NCBI GenBank assembly: GCA_049472395.1
Contig: JBLIRR010000005.1
Coordinates: 171,735 to 235,734, forward strand
Reading direction: 5' to 3'
Origin: JBLIRR01 sp049472395
GTDB lineage: Bacteria > SZUA-182 > DTGQ01 > JBLIRR01
Length of the DNA: 64,000 nucleotides
The position numbers and the translations under genes are program-made. Under the pieces are notes generated by a model. It did not search any database, was not told the origin of the DNA, and saw only the letters and a program-made list of their open reading frames with translations. Below are positions 19,680 to 27,796 of this stretch, in pieces (positions within the stretch are counted from its first letter, which is position 1; every line of letters starts with the position of its first letter).

Positions 19680-20507
19680 ATGAAAAGCAATTTATTAATC
19701 AATTTGTTCAATTTTAGTGTGATCCTCGTCCTTGGCATTTTGCTTTGCAGAAATAATAGAGCACGTAGCATTACAATCATCACTGATAATTCTCATTATC
19801 AAAATCACTATGAAAACATTGCAGGTGATGATTCCTCACATATCACATATTTATCTAATGCACCTACCCTTGAATGCAATAAGCCATGGCTTTTTTCCGA
19901 AAGGTTTGTGGTGAATATTCCTCACCCTATTATTAAGGAAGAGGTTGAAACTTTTAAAATAGAGGAGAATATTAATTTAAATTTATGCTATATTAATAAG
20001 AAAGCAAAAAGAATTTTTTCTTTAGTAAAAGTGCATGGAGAGAGATTTAAGATAAGCCCCCAACTTATTATGGCTATTATTCATACAGAATCTAGTTTTA
20101 ATCCCCGTGCACGATCATCCAAGGGAGCGGTGGGCTTAATGCAGTTGATCCCCAAATATGGTGCCCAAGACGCATTTCATTTCGTATATGATAATCAAGG
20201 GATTCCTTCGCGAAAATACTTATATGATCCAGAGAATAATATTGAATTAGGAACAGCATATTTGGCATTGCTGCAAAATAAACACTTTGGAAGAATAAAG
20301 GATACTTTAAAGAATAATTATCTTACAATTTGCGCGTATAATAGAGGTCCAAGCGCAATTAAAAAGATTATCAATAAATATGACATAGAGCATATAGACA
20401 GTCAGGAGCTTTATTCACTTCTTATAAATAAAGCACCCCGTGAGACAAGAGATTACTTAAAAAAGGTTATGAATCGTATAAAAATCTATGATAGTCTTTT
20501 CAGTTAA
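19680..20507 (+). CDS. Lytic transglycosylase (SLT domain)
   Basis: The protein has 275 residues. A short N-terminus and a membrane segment (about 4-22) form a signal anchor. A family-1 SLT domain begins at about 118. LIMAIIHTESSFNP carries the catalytic Glu (about 137), followed by AVGLMQLIP, the LGTAYLALL helix and ICAYNRGP. It should cleave peptidoglycan glycan strands to 1,6-anhydro products in the periplasm. ATG 19680 is preceded by TTGGAGGAG. The gene stands alone between two non-coding stretches. Confidence 0.9.
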   Translation: MKSNLLINLFNFSVILVLGILLCRNNRARSITIITDNSHYQNHYENIAGDDSSHITYLSNAPTLECNKPWLFSERFVVNIPHPIIKEEVETFKIEENINLNLCYINKKAKRIFSLVKVHGERFKISPQLIMAIIHTESSFNPRARSSKGAVGLMQLIPKYGAQDAFHFVYDNQGIPSRKYLYDPENNIELGTAYLALLQNKHFGRIKDTLKNNYLTICAYNRGPSAIKKIINKYDIEHIDSQELYSLLINKAPRETRDYLKKVMNRIKIYDSLFS

Positions 20508-20707
20508 TTAAAGAGATAACATTTAAGGGATTCCCCTATTATAAATATGCCCATCTCTTATACAATGGAAAGGGATGTCCTGTCATTATAATGAGCAGAT
20601 ACCCTATAAAAAATTCAGGATTCCTCCCGATTGAATGAAGTTGATTGTTGTTATATTCTTTAAAATGTTCATTAATTAATAAATTTTTAACAAAGTCGCA
20701 AAGGGGG

Positions 20708-20758
20708 CAGCAATTCTAATTTTAGGTACACACTCATTGCTTAAAGTTAGAATTGCTG
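20708..20758. repeat. 51 bp hairpin with ends shared with the 248 bp element
   Basis: CAGCAATTCTAA (20708-20719) is perfectly complementary to 20747-20758 over 12 bases. The same 12-mer begins the left arm of the element at 7846. It lies just before the ribosome site of the 59-codon ORF, so it could also act as a leader structure. Confidence 0.65.
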
Positions 20759-20771
20759 GAATGGGGGGATT

Positions 20772-20951
20772 ATGAAGAAACAATATTATATCGTCCCCCA
20801 GCGAGGAGCGGATATTGCTGTTTTATCAGGGCCTTTGGAGCCATATCCATCCGCGTATCTTACAGATCTGCCCTATGGCATAGCAGCCCGGCTATTTAAT
20901 ATTCCTCCTAGTCTTGTTGCATTAATAAATAATATATACTCTCCTTTGTAG
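20772..20951 (+). CDS. Small 59-residue protein, unknown
   Basis: ATG follows GGGGGG with a spacing of 4 bases and the frame runs to TAG at 20951. The peptide is neutral and proline- and tyrosine-containing, with no membrane segment or signal peptide (begins MKKQYYIVPQRGAD). I do not recognise it. The strong ribosome site is the main support, and the frame ends about 40 bases before the rsgA promoter. It could be a real small gene or a passenger of the neighbouring hairpin element. Confidence 0.45.
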   Translation: MKKQYYIVPQRGADIAVLSGPLEPYPSAYLTDLPYGIAARLFNIPPSLVALINNIYSPL

Positions 20952-20989
20952 GAGCTGTTCAGTAATTTTCATTATTTTTTCGTGATGTC

Positions 20990-21018
20990 TTGCCTATAGT
21001 TAATGATTAAGTCATAAT
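20990..21018 (+). promoter_or_regulatory. Candidate sigma-70 promoter for rsgA
   Basis: TTGCCT (20990-20995) and CATAAT (21013-21018) are separated by 17 bases. The predicted start is about 50 bases before the rsgA start codon. Confidence 0.5.
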
Positions 21019-21074
21019 TGGTAGTATAAGGTCTCAATTAACTGCACAGGATTCATGGGTAAAGGAAGATGCCA

Positions 21075-22148
21075 ATGGACTTATATGAGTTGGGTTTGAG
21101 TAATTGGTTTCAAGAAAGAATTGATGCGGCCAAATTAAAGGATTTTAAAATTGCCAGGGTAATTACCGTCAATAAGGAGAGCTATGTAATCAAGAATGAA
21201 ATAAATGATGTCTTTGCGGAAATAACCGGTAAGTTAATGTTCACTGCTGATTCGCCTTTAGATTATCCAACAGTGGGTGATTGGGTTTATGCGCAATATC
21301 TTGATAATGATACTTTTGCCGTTATTCATGAAATTCTTCCACGAAAATCAATCTTAAAAAGGAAAACAGCAGGGAAAAAGATAGAGTTTCAATTAATTGC
21401 CGCAAATATCGACACAGCATTTATTATTCAATCTCTTGATTCCAATTATAATCTTAGACGATTAGAGCGGTATTTAGTAATGATACACGAGAGCGCGATT
21501 GATCCGATCATACTTTTAAGCAAAAGTGATTTATTATCCCCGATTGACCAGGAGAAAAAGATAGAAGAAATTCGTACAGTGATGCCGGCAATTCAGATAA
21601 TAGCATTTAGTAATATCAATAATTCTGGTATAGAGAGAGTGAAGAAATTATTGATATGTGGGAAAACATATTGTCTGCTCGGATCCTCTGGGGTAGGAAA
21701 AACAACTTTATTAAATACGCTTTTGGAGGAAGAGCTTTTTGAGACACAGGCTGTGCGAGAAAAGGATGGAAAGGGCAAACATACTACTGCCCGTCGTCAA
21801 TTAATTAATCTGCATAATAATGCAATGATCATTGATACACCAGGGATGCGTGAATTGGGAACTATTGGGAGCGAATCAGGGATTCACGAGACATTTGACG
21901 AAATAGCGGAGTTATCATATAAATGCCGCTATAAGGATTGTTCCCACACTCAGGAGACGGGATGTGCGGTGTTAGCCGCCTTAAAAAACGGGACAATTCC
22001 AGAGAAACGGTATCAAAATTATATAAAAATGCATAAAGAATCTGTGTACAATGAAATGTCATATTGTGAGAAACGCCACAGAGATAAACAGTTCGGCAAA
22101 TTTATTAAATCAGTGATGAAGCATCATGTCAAAAAAAATACAGAGTAG
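21075..22148 (+). CDS. rsgA: Ribosome small-subunit-dependent GTPase A
   Basis: This circularly permuted GTPase helps late maturation of the 30S subunit. An OB-like N-terminus is followed by the permuted order of motifs: G4 LLSKSDLL (about 155), G1 GSSGVGKTTL (about 205), switch region GKHTTARRQL and G3 DTPGMRE (about 255). The C-terminal zinc site CRYKDCSH and GCAV comes last. The length of 358 residues is normal. ATG 21075 is favoured over the ATG two codons earlier because AAAGGAAG then has usable spacing. The gene is read in the same direction as the flagellar-like gene 80 bases downstream. Confidence 0.94.
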   Translation: MDLYELGLSNWFQERIDAAKLKDFKIARVITVNKESYVIKNEINDVFAEITGKLMFTADSPLDYPTVGDWVYAQYLDNDTFAVIHEILPRKSILKRKTAGKKIEFQLIAANIDTAFIIQSLDSNYNLRRLERYLVMIHESAIDPIILLSKSDLLSPIDQEKKIEEIRTVMPAIQIIAFSNINNSGIERVKKLLICGKTYCLLGSSGVGKTTLLNTLLEEELFETQAVREKDGKGKHTTARRQLINLHNNAMIIDTPGMRELGTIGSESGIHETFDEIAELSYKCRYKDCSHTQETGCAVLAALKNGTIPEKRYQNYIKMHKESVYNEMSYCEKRHRDKQFGKFIKSVMKHHVKKNTE

Positions 22149-22228
22149 AATGATGAAGTCTCCGGATATACATACCGATTAAGAAAGAAAGGGATATCTG
22201 CGCCCTTGATATAACAAGGAGGTATGTC

Positions 22229-22582
22229 ATGCTTAAAAGCATTTCTTCGGCACTTTCGGGATTAATAGGTTTTCAAAGGAAGTTTAACTCCACTGCCCAT
22301 AATATCGCGAATAGTAATACGGATGGCTACAAAACAACACGTGTCACGTTGGAGGAAGGGGTTCCAGATGGTGTGAAAGTGACCATACACAAAACAGAAA
22401 CACTGGGGCCCATTGTGTATGAGCACACCAATGAGGGAGAGAAATTGATCGAGAAATCCAATGTCAATCTAATCGGAGAGATAACTGATATGATGCTGAT
22501 CACACGATATTATGAAGCACAAGTGAAGACCATTCAGACTGCGGACGAAATGCTTGGGCGCACATTAGACATAATCGGTTGA
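22229..22582 (+). CDS. Short flagellar basal-body rod-like protein
   Basis: The protein has 117 residues. It starts with the flagellar rod N-terminal motif (SALSGLIGFQRKFNSTAHNIANSNTDGYK has the ANxxTxGYK core) and ends with the rod/hook C-terminal helix (LIGEITDMMLITRYYEAQVKT). It keeps both terminal helices with a very short middle, similar in size to FlgC/FlgB. No other flagellar gene is in the window, so it is an orphan. ATG has an ideal AAGGAGG. It may be part of a dispersed flagellar set, or a relic kept for another secretion-related role. It converges with the FMN-reductase gene with 7 bases between the stops. Confidence 0.82.
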   Translation: MLKSISSALSGLIGFQRKFNSTAHNIANSNTDGYKTTRVTLEEGVPDGVKVTIHKTETLGPIVYEHTNEGEKLIEKSNVNLIGEITDMMLITRYYEAQVKTIQTADEMLGRTLDIIG

Positions 22583-22589
22583 TACATGA

Positions 22590-23159
22590 TTATACAGATG
22601 TTATTTCCTTCCCTAGTTCATAAGCCTTTGTGAGAAATTCAGGGTGCTCCTTAATCGCTCCCTTTTCATCAATTCTTCGTATAAGAAGCTCATGGGCATA
22701 AGGAACATCTATCGCATCAAAAAAATATTTAATGGTTAATCGGGCACCCACGAAAAGGTTTTCACCCTTTGTTGCACCGACGCCAATAAAAATACCCTTT
22801 CGATTCTGGTGCTCCGAAATAGGCAGATGTAACTTGTGCTTTTTTACCCAGAGAGATTGGCATCTATCTATCATGGCCTTCGTGGGAGCTGATATGTTAT
22901 AAAAAAACATGGGAGATGCCACAATTACTCTGTCTGCATTACAAATTTGAGGGATGATCTTATCCATATCATCTCGTATTGCGCATTCACCATTTTTTGT
23001 GCATGCATACAACTCGCGACATGGGCTAATCTTACAATCATATAATAGTATTTTTTTGCACACACCTCCTTTTTCCTCACACCCTTTTAAGAGCATATCA
23101 ACTAGTATCTCTGTATTGCCGCCTCTCCTTGGACTTCCAAGTAAAACCAGTATATTCAT
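22590..23159 (-). CDS. Flavodoxin-like FMN reductase / iron-sulfur flavoprotein family
   Basis: The protein has 189 residues. GSPRRGGNTEILVD is the FMN phosphate loop, and VIVASPMFFYNISAPTKAMID is the second flavin-binding loop. Cysteines at about 46, 52 and 58 (CKISPCRELYACTKNGEC region) resemble the compact cysteine motif of iron-sulfur flavoproteins, here with CAIRDDM following. It should transfer electrons from NAD(P)H or ferredoxin to an unknown acceptor in the cytosol. A role in oxygen or redox stress is possible but not shown. Confidence 0.85.
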   Translation of the reverse strand: MNILVLLGSPRRGGNTEILVDMLLKGCEEKGGVCKKILLYDCKISPCRELYACTKNGECAIRDDMDKIIPQICNADRVIVASPMFFYNISAPTKAMIDRCQSLWVKKHKLHLPISEHQNRKGIFIGVGATKGENLFVGARLTIKYFFDAIDVPYAHELLIRRIDEKGAIKEHPEFLTKAYELGKEITSV

Positions 23160-23458
23160 TAGTATACTACCCCCTATTTTTTTCCTCAGTGTACCATATT
23201 TTTTATATAATAGACACTTTTTTTACCAACCGATATAATATATATTACATAATTCAATAAGAGATAGTATGAAAAATATGTTGTGATGTCTATGGTCCAT
23301 ATAATCCCTCGATTTTTAATACAAAAAATAATATAAAATAATATACGCATCATTTTCTATTGATTTTATTTTTAAAAAAGTGCGAGAATAGAAATTATAA
23401 GTAGCAGTTAAAAATAATGAGAAAGGATACACATAGTGAAAAGGAGTAAAGAGCAACT
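23160..23458. other. Divergent AT-rich region, no gene seen
   Basis: The 299 bases between the FMN reductase and CNNM/CorC genes are strongly AT-rich and must contain both promoters. No RNA gene or repeat was recognised. Confidence 0.35.
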
Positions 23459-24784
23459 TTGAGTGACTCAGAGATAAAAACATTTATTGCATGGATTTTT
23501 TTTGTATTATTCTTAATTTTATTATCAGCAATATTCTCAGGGATAGAAACTGCAATTACGGCAGTCAATAGGTTAAAGATAAAGAATCTAAGTGATAAAA
23601 ACGACCGCAAAGCAAAAACCTTGGAAAAATTACTTGAACATCCCGGAAGAGTAATTACCACTATTCTCATAGGAAATAATTTAGCCAATGTTGCTGCATC
23701 AGCATTAGCGACAGCTGTGGCGATAATGTATTTCGATGGCCATTTAGCCAATATCGCATTGATCACTACAATAGTGATTATTATTATGACCTTAGTGATA
23801 CTTATTTTTGGAGAAATAATCCCGAAGAATTTCTCAATATTACGGGCGGAACGAATCTCTTTAGCCTCTTCACACGTGGTCAAGGCTATTACAACACTTA
23901 TGCTTCCTGTGACAATGGTGCTCAGTCATTTTACCCGTACAATCATTAAATTTATCGATGGAACAATTCCGGAAAAAGGATCTCTCGTCAAAGATGATGA
24001 GCTTAACTATATATTAAAGATGTCCAACGAAGAAGGCATTCTTGAAGAGGAAGAAAAGGAGATGATTCAAGGGGTCATAGACATGAATAAATCGATTGCC
24101 CGGGAAATTATGACCCCGAGAACGGATATGGCGTGTGTGGAGATTAATATGTCGGTTCAAGAGGTTATTGATGTCATAAGGTCAACCGGGCATTCGAGGA
24201 TACCAGTGTATGAAAACCGTATCGATAATGTCAAAGGTATTATTTTTGCTAAAGATTTACTCAATGTGGGGGCTGAAGAAAAAAAGAACGATATTGTGAA
24301 CTATATTAAAAAGGCCCATTATGTACCAGAGACGAAGAAGGTTGACGACTTATTAACAGAGATGAAAAAGACCAAGCACCATATAGCTATTGTAGTGGAT
24401 GAATATGGGGGGACATCTGGTGTCATCTCAATAGAAGACATATTGGAATTGATCGTAGGAGAGATTCAAGATGAATATGATGAAGAAGAACCTCCCCCAA
24501 TGATAAAGCTTTCAGACAATAATTACCTTTTTTCTGCCGGAATAAGTATTGACGAGGTAAATGAAGAACTGAACATAACAATCCCGGAAGAGGAGGATTA
24601 TGACACGCTGGGTGGCTTTTTATGCGCCCTATTTGGAAGGATTCCCAGCCAAGGGGATACAATGAAATGGGAAAACCTTCTTTTTAAAATAGATAAGGTT
24701 GAGAGAAAGCGCATTCTTCAGGTTGGTGTCAATATTTTGCCGGAGGACCTTGGATTGGAGGGGAGGGTGCAAGAGCGACAATAA
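23459..24784 (+). CDS. CNNM/CorC (HlyC) family membrane protein with CBS pair
   Basis: The protein has 441 residues. A DUF21/CNNM membrane domain (about 5-190) has several hydrophobic segments and the SGIETAITAVNRLKI motif. Next come a CBS pair (about 205-330, with IMTPRTDMACVE and IAIVVDEYGGTSGVI) and a C-terminal CorC_HlyC domain (about 345-430). The family includes putative magnesium or cobalt exporters and proteins once named haemolysins. The start is a TTG with AAGGAG ten bases upstream; no ATG or GTG fits the frame before the membrane segment. It converges with the methyltransferase gene, 8 bases apart. Confidence 0.9.
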   Translation: MSDSEIKTFIAWIFFVLFLILLSAIFSGIETAITAVNRLKIKNLSDKNDRKAKTLEKLLEHPGRVITTILIGNNLANVAASALATAVAIMYFDGHLANIALITTIVIIIMTLVILIFGEIIPKNFSILRAERISLASSHVVKAITTLMLPVTMVLSHFTRTIIKFIDGTIPEKGSLVKDDELNYILKMSNEEGILEEEEKEMIQGVIDMNKSIAREIMTPRTDMACVEINMSVQEVIDVIRSTGHSRIPVYENRIDNVKGIIFAKDLLNVGAEEKKNDIVNYIKKAHYVPETKKVDDLLTEMKKTKHHIAIVVDEYGGTSGVISIEDILELIVGEIQDEYDEEEPPPMIKLSDNNYLFSAGISIDEVNEELNITIPEEEDYDTLGGFLCALFGRIPSQGDTMKWENLLFKIDKVERKRILQVGVNILPEDLGLEGRVQERQ

Positions 24785-24792
24785 CATTTGAG

Positions 24793-25536
24793 TTATTTTT
24801 CGCACACAATAACGAGTCGTTTGCTTTTAGGGCTGTATTTTTCTCCGTGTAATGAGCCATAGTGCCTAATATTTTTAAATCCACAGATCCTGAGTATAGT
24901 CTCAAGCTCTTTCGCGCTATAGAGACGCACTGATTCATAAAAAGTTTGTCGCTCACCATTTTCTGATACAATAAAAGTCTCTTTTATGATACGTTTTTTA
25001 TCATTACTCAAACGGCGTGAGTTCTTAATATATAGGCCCTTCCGTATCTTCACATCCTCGGTTACTAAATTTTCAAGACCATAGTCTCTGTTGAGATAAT
25101 CAAGAACAAAAATGCCATTTGGTCGGAGGGCCTTACCCACTTTCCTAATGACCCTCTGATTTTCGTTATCATGCTCAAAGTAGCCAAATGAGGTAAAAAG
25201 AGAGAGAATCACGCCAAAATAATTTTGAAAGGGAATATTCCGCATATCCACGCAGAACAGTTTAATATGGTGTGCTCCTGCTTTTGACAGTTCTTCTGCT
25301 GCAGACTGGAGTAACTCTTTTGAAAGGTCTAGGCCTATAAGATGCCTGAATCCAACCTTGTGCAAGGCCAATAAATGCCGTCCTGCCCCGCAGCACAGAT
25401 CGAGCAGAAGTTCTTCTTTTGAAATGGAGAGCCACTGAACAAGCCTTTCGATGTCCCTTTGCGCTTCTTCTTTCCCGCGATGGGAATAGAGTTCCAGATA
25501 TGTTTTCCCAAAACTTTTTTTGTACCAATCATTCAC
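24793..25536 (-). CDS. Class I SAM-dependent methyltransferase
   Basis: The protein has about 247 residues. Motif I is LLDLCCGAGRHLLAL, with the acidic end of strand 2 at LIGLDLS, then DMRNIPF and VILSLFTSFGYF, as in class I methyltransferases. The substrate is not evident. GTG 25536 overlaps the stop of the MBL-hydrolase gene (GTGA), suggesting translational coupling. A TTG at 25569 would add 11 residues and overlap by 37 bases. The two genes form a tight operon, so they may act on the same small molecule, but that is inference. Confidence 0.87.
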   Translation of the reverse strand: MNDWYKKSFGKTYLELYSHRGKEEAQRDIERLVQWLSISKEELLLDLCCGAGRHLLALHKVGFRHLIGLDLSKELLQSAAEELSKAGAHHIKLFCVDMRNIPFQNYFGVILSLFTSFGYFEHDNENQRVIRKVGKALRPNGIFVLDYLNRDYGLENLVTEDVKIRKGLYIKNSRRLSNDKKRIIKETFIVSENGERQTFYESVRLYSAKELETILRICGFKNIRHYGSLHGEKYSPKSKRLVIVCEK

Positions 25537-26174
25537 GAAATGCCGTGCTCTCTCTTGTAGGCTGCCCAATTCTTTTTCAAAAAAACAAAGGCTTTAAAAT
25601 CTGGTTGCAGGAGAAAAGGATTTGTTGTGCGTTCATGAGCAATTGTTGATTCAGGCTGAGTGCCGTAATCATGCCCAGGGAAAACACGGGTCGAATCGGG
25701 AAGAATCAGTAGCTTATTATGGAGAGAATCATATTCTTTGCTCGCATTCCCTCCAAAATCAGTTCCCCCAACTTTTCCTACAAAAAGCGTATCCCCTGAA
25801 AAGAGCGCGTCATCAACATGGATGCAGATAGAATCATTCGTATGACCTGGTGTATGGATGATAGTGACTTTCAGGTCCCCGAGTGGAAATATTGCCCCAT
25901 CCTCAATACGAACACCTGTTGTCGGATCAATATCCCCATAGAGAAGGGCTTTCTGCTTAGTCAATTTTTCAATCGTCGAGTTACCCTGAGTATGATCATA
26001 ATGATAATGAGTGATAAAAATATAGGTAATGGCGAAATCATTCTCTTGAGCATAATTTACAATCATGCTTGGAGAATAGGAAGGATCAACTATAAGCGCT
26101 TTCTTAGTGCGGATATCTGCGGCTAAATATCCAAAATTGCGGTCTCCACCCGTACGGAATTGTTTTACATGCAT
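25533..26174 (-). CDS. MBL-fold metallo-hydrolase (glyoxalase II / ETHE1-like)
   Basis: The protein has 213 residues. The metal motif THYHYDHTQGN, the later GHTNDSICI, LFSGDTLFVG and FPGHDYG give the full HxHxDH - H - D - H ligand set of glyoxalase II-like enzymes. The TLFVGKVGGTDFGG region resembles hydroxyacylglutathione hydrolases and persulfide dioxygenases. Activity is one of these or a related thioester hydrolase. It is the first gene of a coupled pair with the methyltransferase. The ATG follows a GGGGAAAGC purine stretch. Confidence 0.87.
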   Translation of the reverse strand: MHVKQFRTGGDRNFGYLAADIRTKKALIVDPSYSPSMIVNYAQENDFAITYIFITHYHYDHTQGNSTIEKLTKQKALLYGDIDPTTGVRIEDGAIFPLGDLKVTIIHTPGHTNDSICIHVDDALFSGDTLFVGKVGGTDFGGNASKEYDSLHNKLLILPDSTRVFPGHDYGTQPESTIAHERTTNPFLLQPDFKAFVFLKKNWAAYKREHGIS

Positions 26175-26310
26175 GCTTTCCCCTTGTATGATTTATTTAA
26201 CGTTAATGTCCGATTACTCTGCATGAAATTACAATGTGCGAAATTAATATATTGTAGAGCATTATTATATACTTTCTATCGAAATTTTTCAATTCATGCA
26301 ATCCTATATC

Positions 26311-26328
26311 CAGGGCAATCGCATGAAA
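26311..26328 (-). repeat. Dispersed 18-mer, copy 3 (inverted)
   Basis: CAGGGCAATCGCATGAAA is the exact reverse complement of copy 1 at 7821-7838. It also pairs partly with ATTCATGC at 26292-26299 to give an imperfect hairpin. Confidence 0.68.
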
Positions 26329-26409
26329 AATTTTAAGTATTCTTTCAAAGGTTCAAAGTGTATACACGCCAAGTTGTTTTTATCCAGAAGGGACTTTAAA
26401 AAAATATTT

Positions 26410-26468
26410 GACAGGATAACAGGATACACAGGATTTTAAAATTATCTTGTCAATCCTGTTATCCTGTC
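26410..26468. repeat. Perfect 16 bp inverted repeat GACAGGATAACAGGAT
   Basis: Left arm 26410-26425 and right arm 26453-26468 are perfectly complementary around a 27-base spacer. The left 16-mer also occurs alone at 7702-7717. Repeats of this general kind (GACAGGAT units) are widespread in intergenic regions of environmental bacteria. Confidence 0.85.
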
Positions 26469-26512
26469 TACAATATATACCTTTAAATGTCACTCACGGG
26501 TATTATTATGTT

Positions 26513-26542
26513 ACCACAGATGACACAGAGATCACAGAGGGA
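26513..26542 (+). repeat. ACCACAGA-type intergenic repeat, copy 1
   Basis: ACCACAGATGACACAGAGAT and the following CACAGAGG show the CACAGAG periodicity also seen in the inverted repeat at 53351-53414. Confidence 0.7.
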
Positions 26543-26625
26543 GTATGAATCCTCTTTTTTTAATTGCATATAGTAGATTGTAGATATACAATAAGGAATA
26601 AATTATTAAAAGGGGGGGTACACAG

Positions 26626-27519
26626 ATGGACGGTGCGTTAAGGTTCATTTCAAAAAAATTCTCAGAAATGCCCACATGGGTCCAGGTCATGACCTATATA
26701 GTATTGCTATGTTTATATGTATATCTTTACATGGCTCCTCGTTTTTTAAATGGTCAGGTGGTGGCAGTAACCGAGAATGGGGGCATTATTCCGTATCGAG
26801 GAGTTGATCTGCAAACGAGTATTGAAGGAAGATTATTAAAATTCAAAACCAATGAATCAGGATACTGGTCAATCCCGGTTGTTGCCCGCCTCCCGCAGAG
26901 TATGAGGATTCAGATCTATCATGAAGATGATCATGCGTGGCATGATGTCACCATTAAAGCGAGCAATGTATTTTTGACAAAGGAATTTCGTCTCATAGTG
27001 AATAATGATCCCCCCGGATTCAAAATGGAGCGTATAGCCTGGCAATCCGACACGCGCAGCAGGGAAAGCCTTATGACGTCCAATAAAGACTATATGGCAG
27101 GGATAGCAGAAGCGGGAGAACTTATTATCCCTGAACAGATCGAAACAACAATGAAAAATGAGCAGTTGCAGAAAGATATTCGGCAAAAAGTAAACGATCT
27201 TGTCCGTTCTATCACGAAAGCTGGAATAGATGTCAATACCAGCGTACCTTTAAGTGGGCGTGGTGCACCCACTTATATCCAAAGGATTCAAATAATTCAG
27301 GCCATTGAAAAAGATTTCAATATAAAGATACCGGATGAGCATTGGAAAGCGCTTTCAAGCTCTGATCAATTGAGCGATTACATTTATAAACGAAAACTCC
27401 TTGAGCATTACGATCCGAAGCTTTATAGCATACAACAGGCAGAGGATTGGGTGAATGTTCAGCAACAGGCGCCAAAGGACCAACGGCCAATTTTCGATCC
27501 GGTTGCTGGAATTCTTTGA
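26626..27519 (+). CDS. Membrane-anchored protein with Ig-like and degenerate ACP-like parts
   Basis: The protein has 297 residues. One membrane segment (about 18-37) is followed by a beta-rich domain (about 40-125: GQVVAVTENGGIIPYRGV, TNESGYWSIPV) resembling a carboxypeptidase-regulatory/Ig fold. A C-terminal part (about 183-256) has the helix pattern and the IKIPDEHWKALSSSDQLSDYI ending of acyl carrier proteins. At the place of the acceptor serine there is Y217, so no phosphopantetheine should be attached. ATG follows GGGGGGG. The beta domain should be outside the membrane if the N-in orientation is correct, which would also put the ACP-like part outside. Function unknown. A degenerate ACP is an inference from pattern similarity. 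Confidence 0.6.
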   Translation: MDGALRFISKKFSEMPTWVQVMTYIVLLCLYVYLYMAPRFLNGQVVAVTENGGIIPYRGVDLQTSIEGRLLKFKTNESGYWSIPVVARLPQSMRIQIYHEDDHAWHDVTIKASNVFLTKEFRLIVNNDPPGFKMERIAWQSDTRSRESLMTSNKDYMAGIAEAGELIIPEQIETTMKNEQLQKDIRQKVNDLVRSITKAGIDVNTSVPLSGRGAPTYIQRIQIIQAIEKDFNIKIPDEHWKALSSSDQLSDYIYKRKLLEHYDPKLYSIQQAEDWVNVQQQAPKDQRPIFDPVAGIL

Positions 27520-27580
27520 TACTGTCTTTTTGTCAATTCACGTTATAAAAATATTCTGAAAAAAAATTCCTCCCTTTCGT

Positions 27581-27653
27581 CTTTATTACCATATCTCTCA
27601 CATTCCTTATTTCATGAAGGAATATGCATAGGTGAGAGGGCATTGTAATAAAG
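27581..27653. repeat. Imperfect 73 bp intergenic hairpin
   Basis: CTTTATTA at 27581-27588 pairs with TAATAAAG at 27646-27653. Inside these, CTCTCAC pairs with GTGAGAG and ATTCCTTA pairs with an AAGGAAT strand, all in register with small bulges. No T-tract follows, so it is not an ordinary terminator. It could be a structured RNA, protein-binding site or mobile hairpin. Confidence 0.5.
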
Positions 27654-27727
27654 GATCCGGGGGGCATTTCATCACATGATCACCACACTCTTCTTATAAT
27701 ATTTCCAATTATTACCTCACTGTCCAC

Positions 27728-27757
27728 CTGTCAATATATTAATATTTTTTATATAAT
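27728..27757 (+). promoter_or_regulatory. Candidate promoter for the HEAT-repeat protein
   Basis: CTGTCA (27728-27733) and TATAAT (27752-27757) are separated by 18 bases, placing transcription start about 30 bases before the ATG. Confidence 0.5.
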
Positions 27758-27796
27758 TATTATTTATTAAATAGTAATAATAAAGGAGATAATACG

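Noticed and set aside
20690..20770. c-di-GMP (GEMM) riboswitch before the small ORF
   Set aside because: CGCAAAG resembles one conserved part of the class, but the rest of the core and the paired stems are missing.
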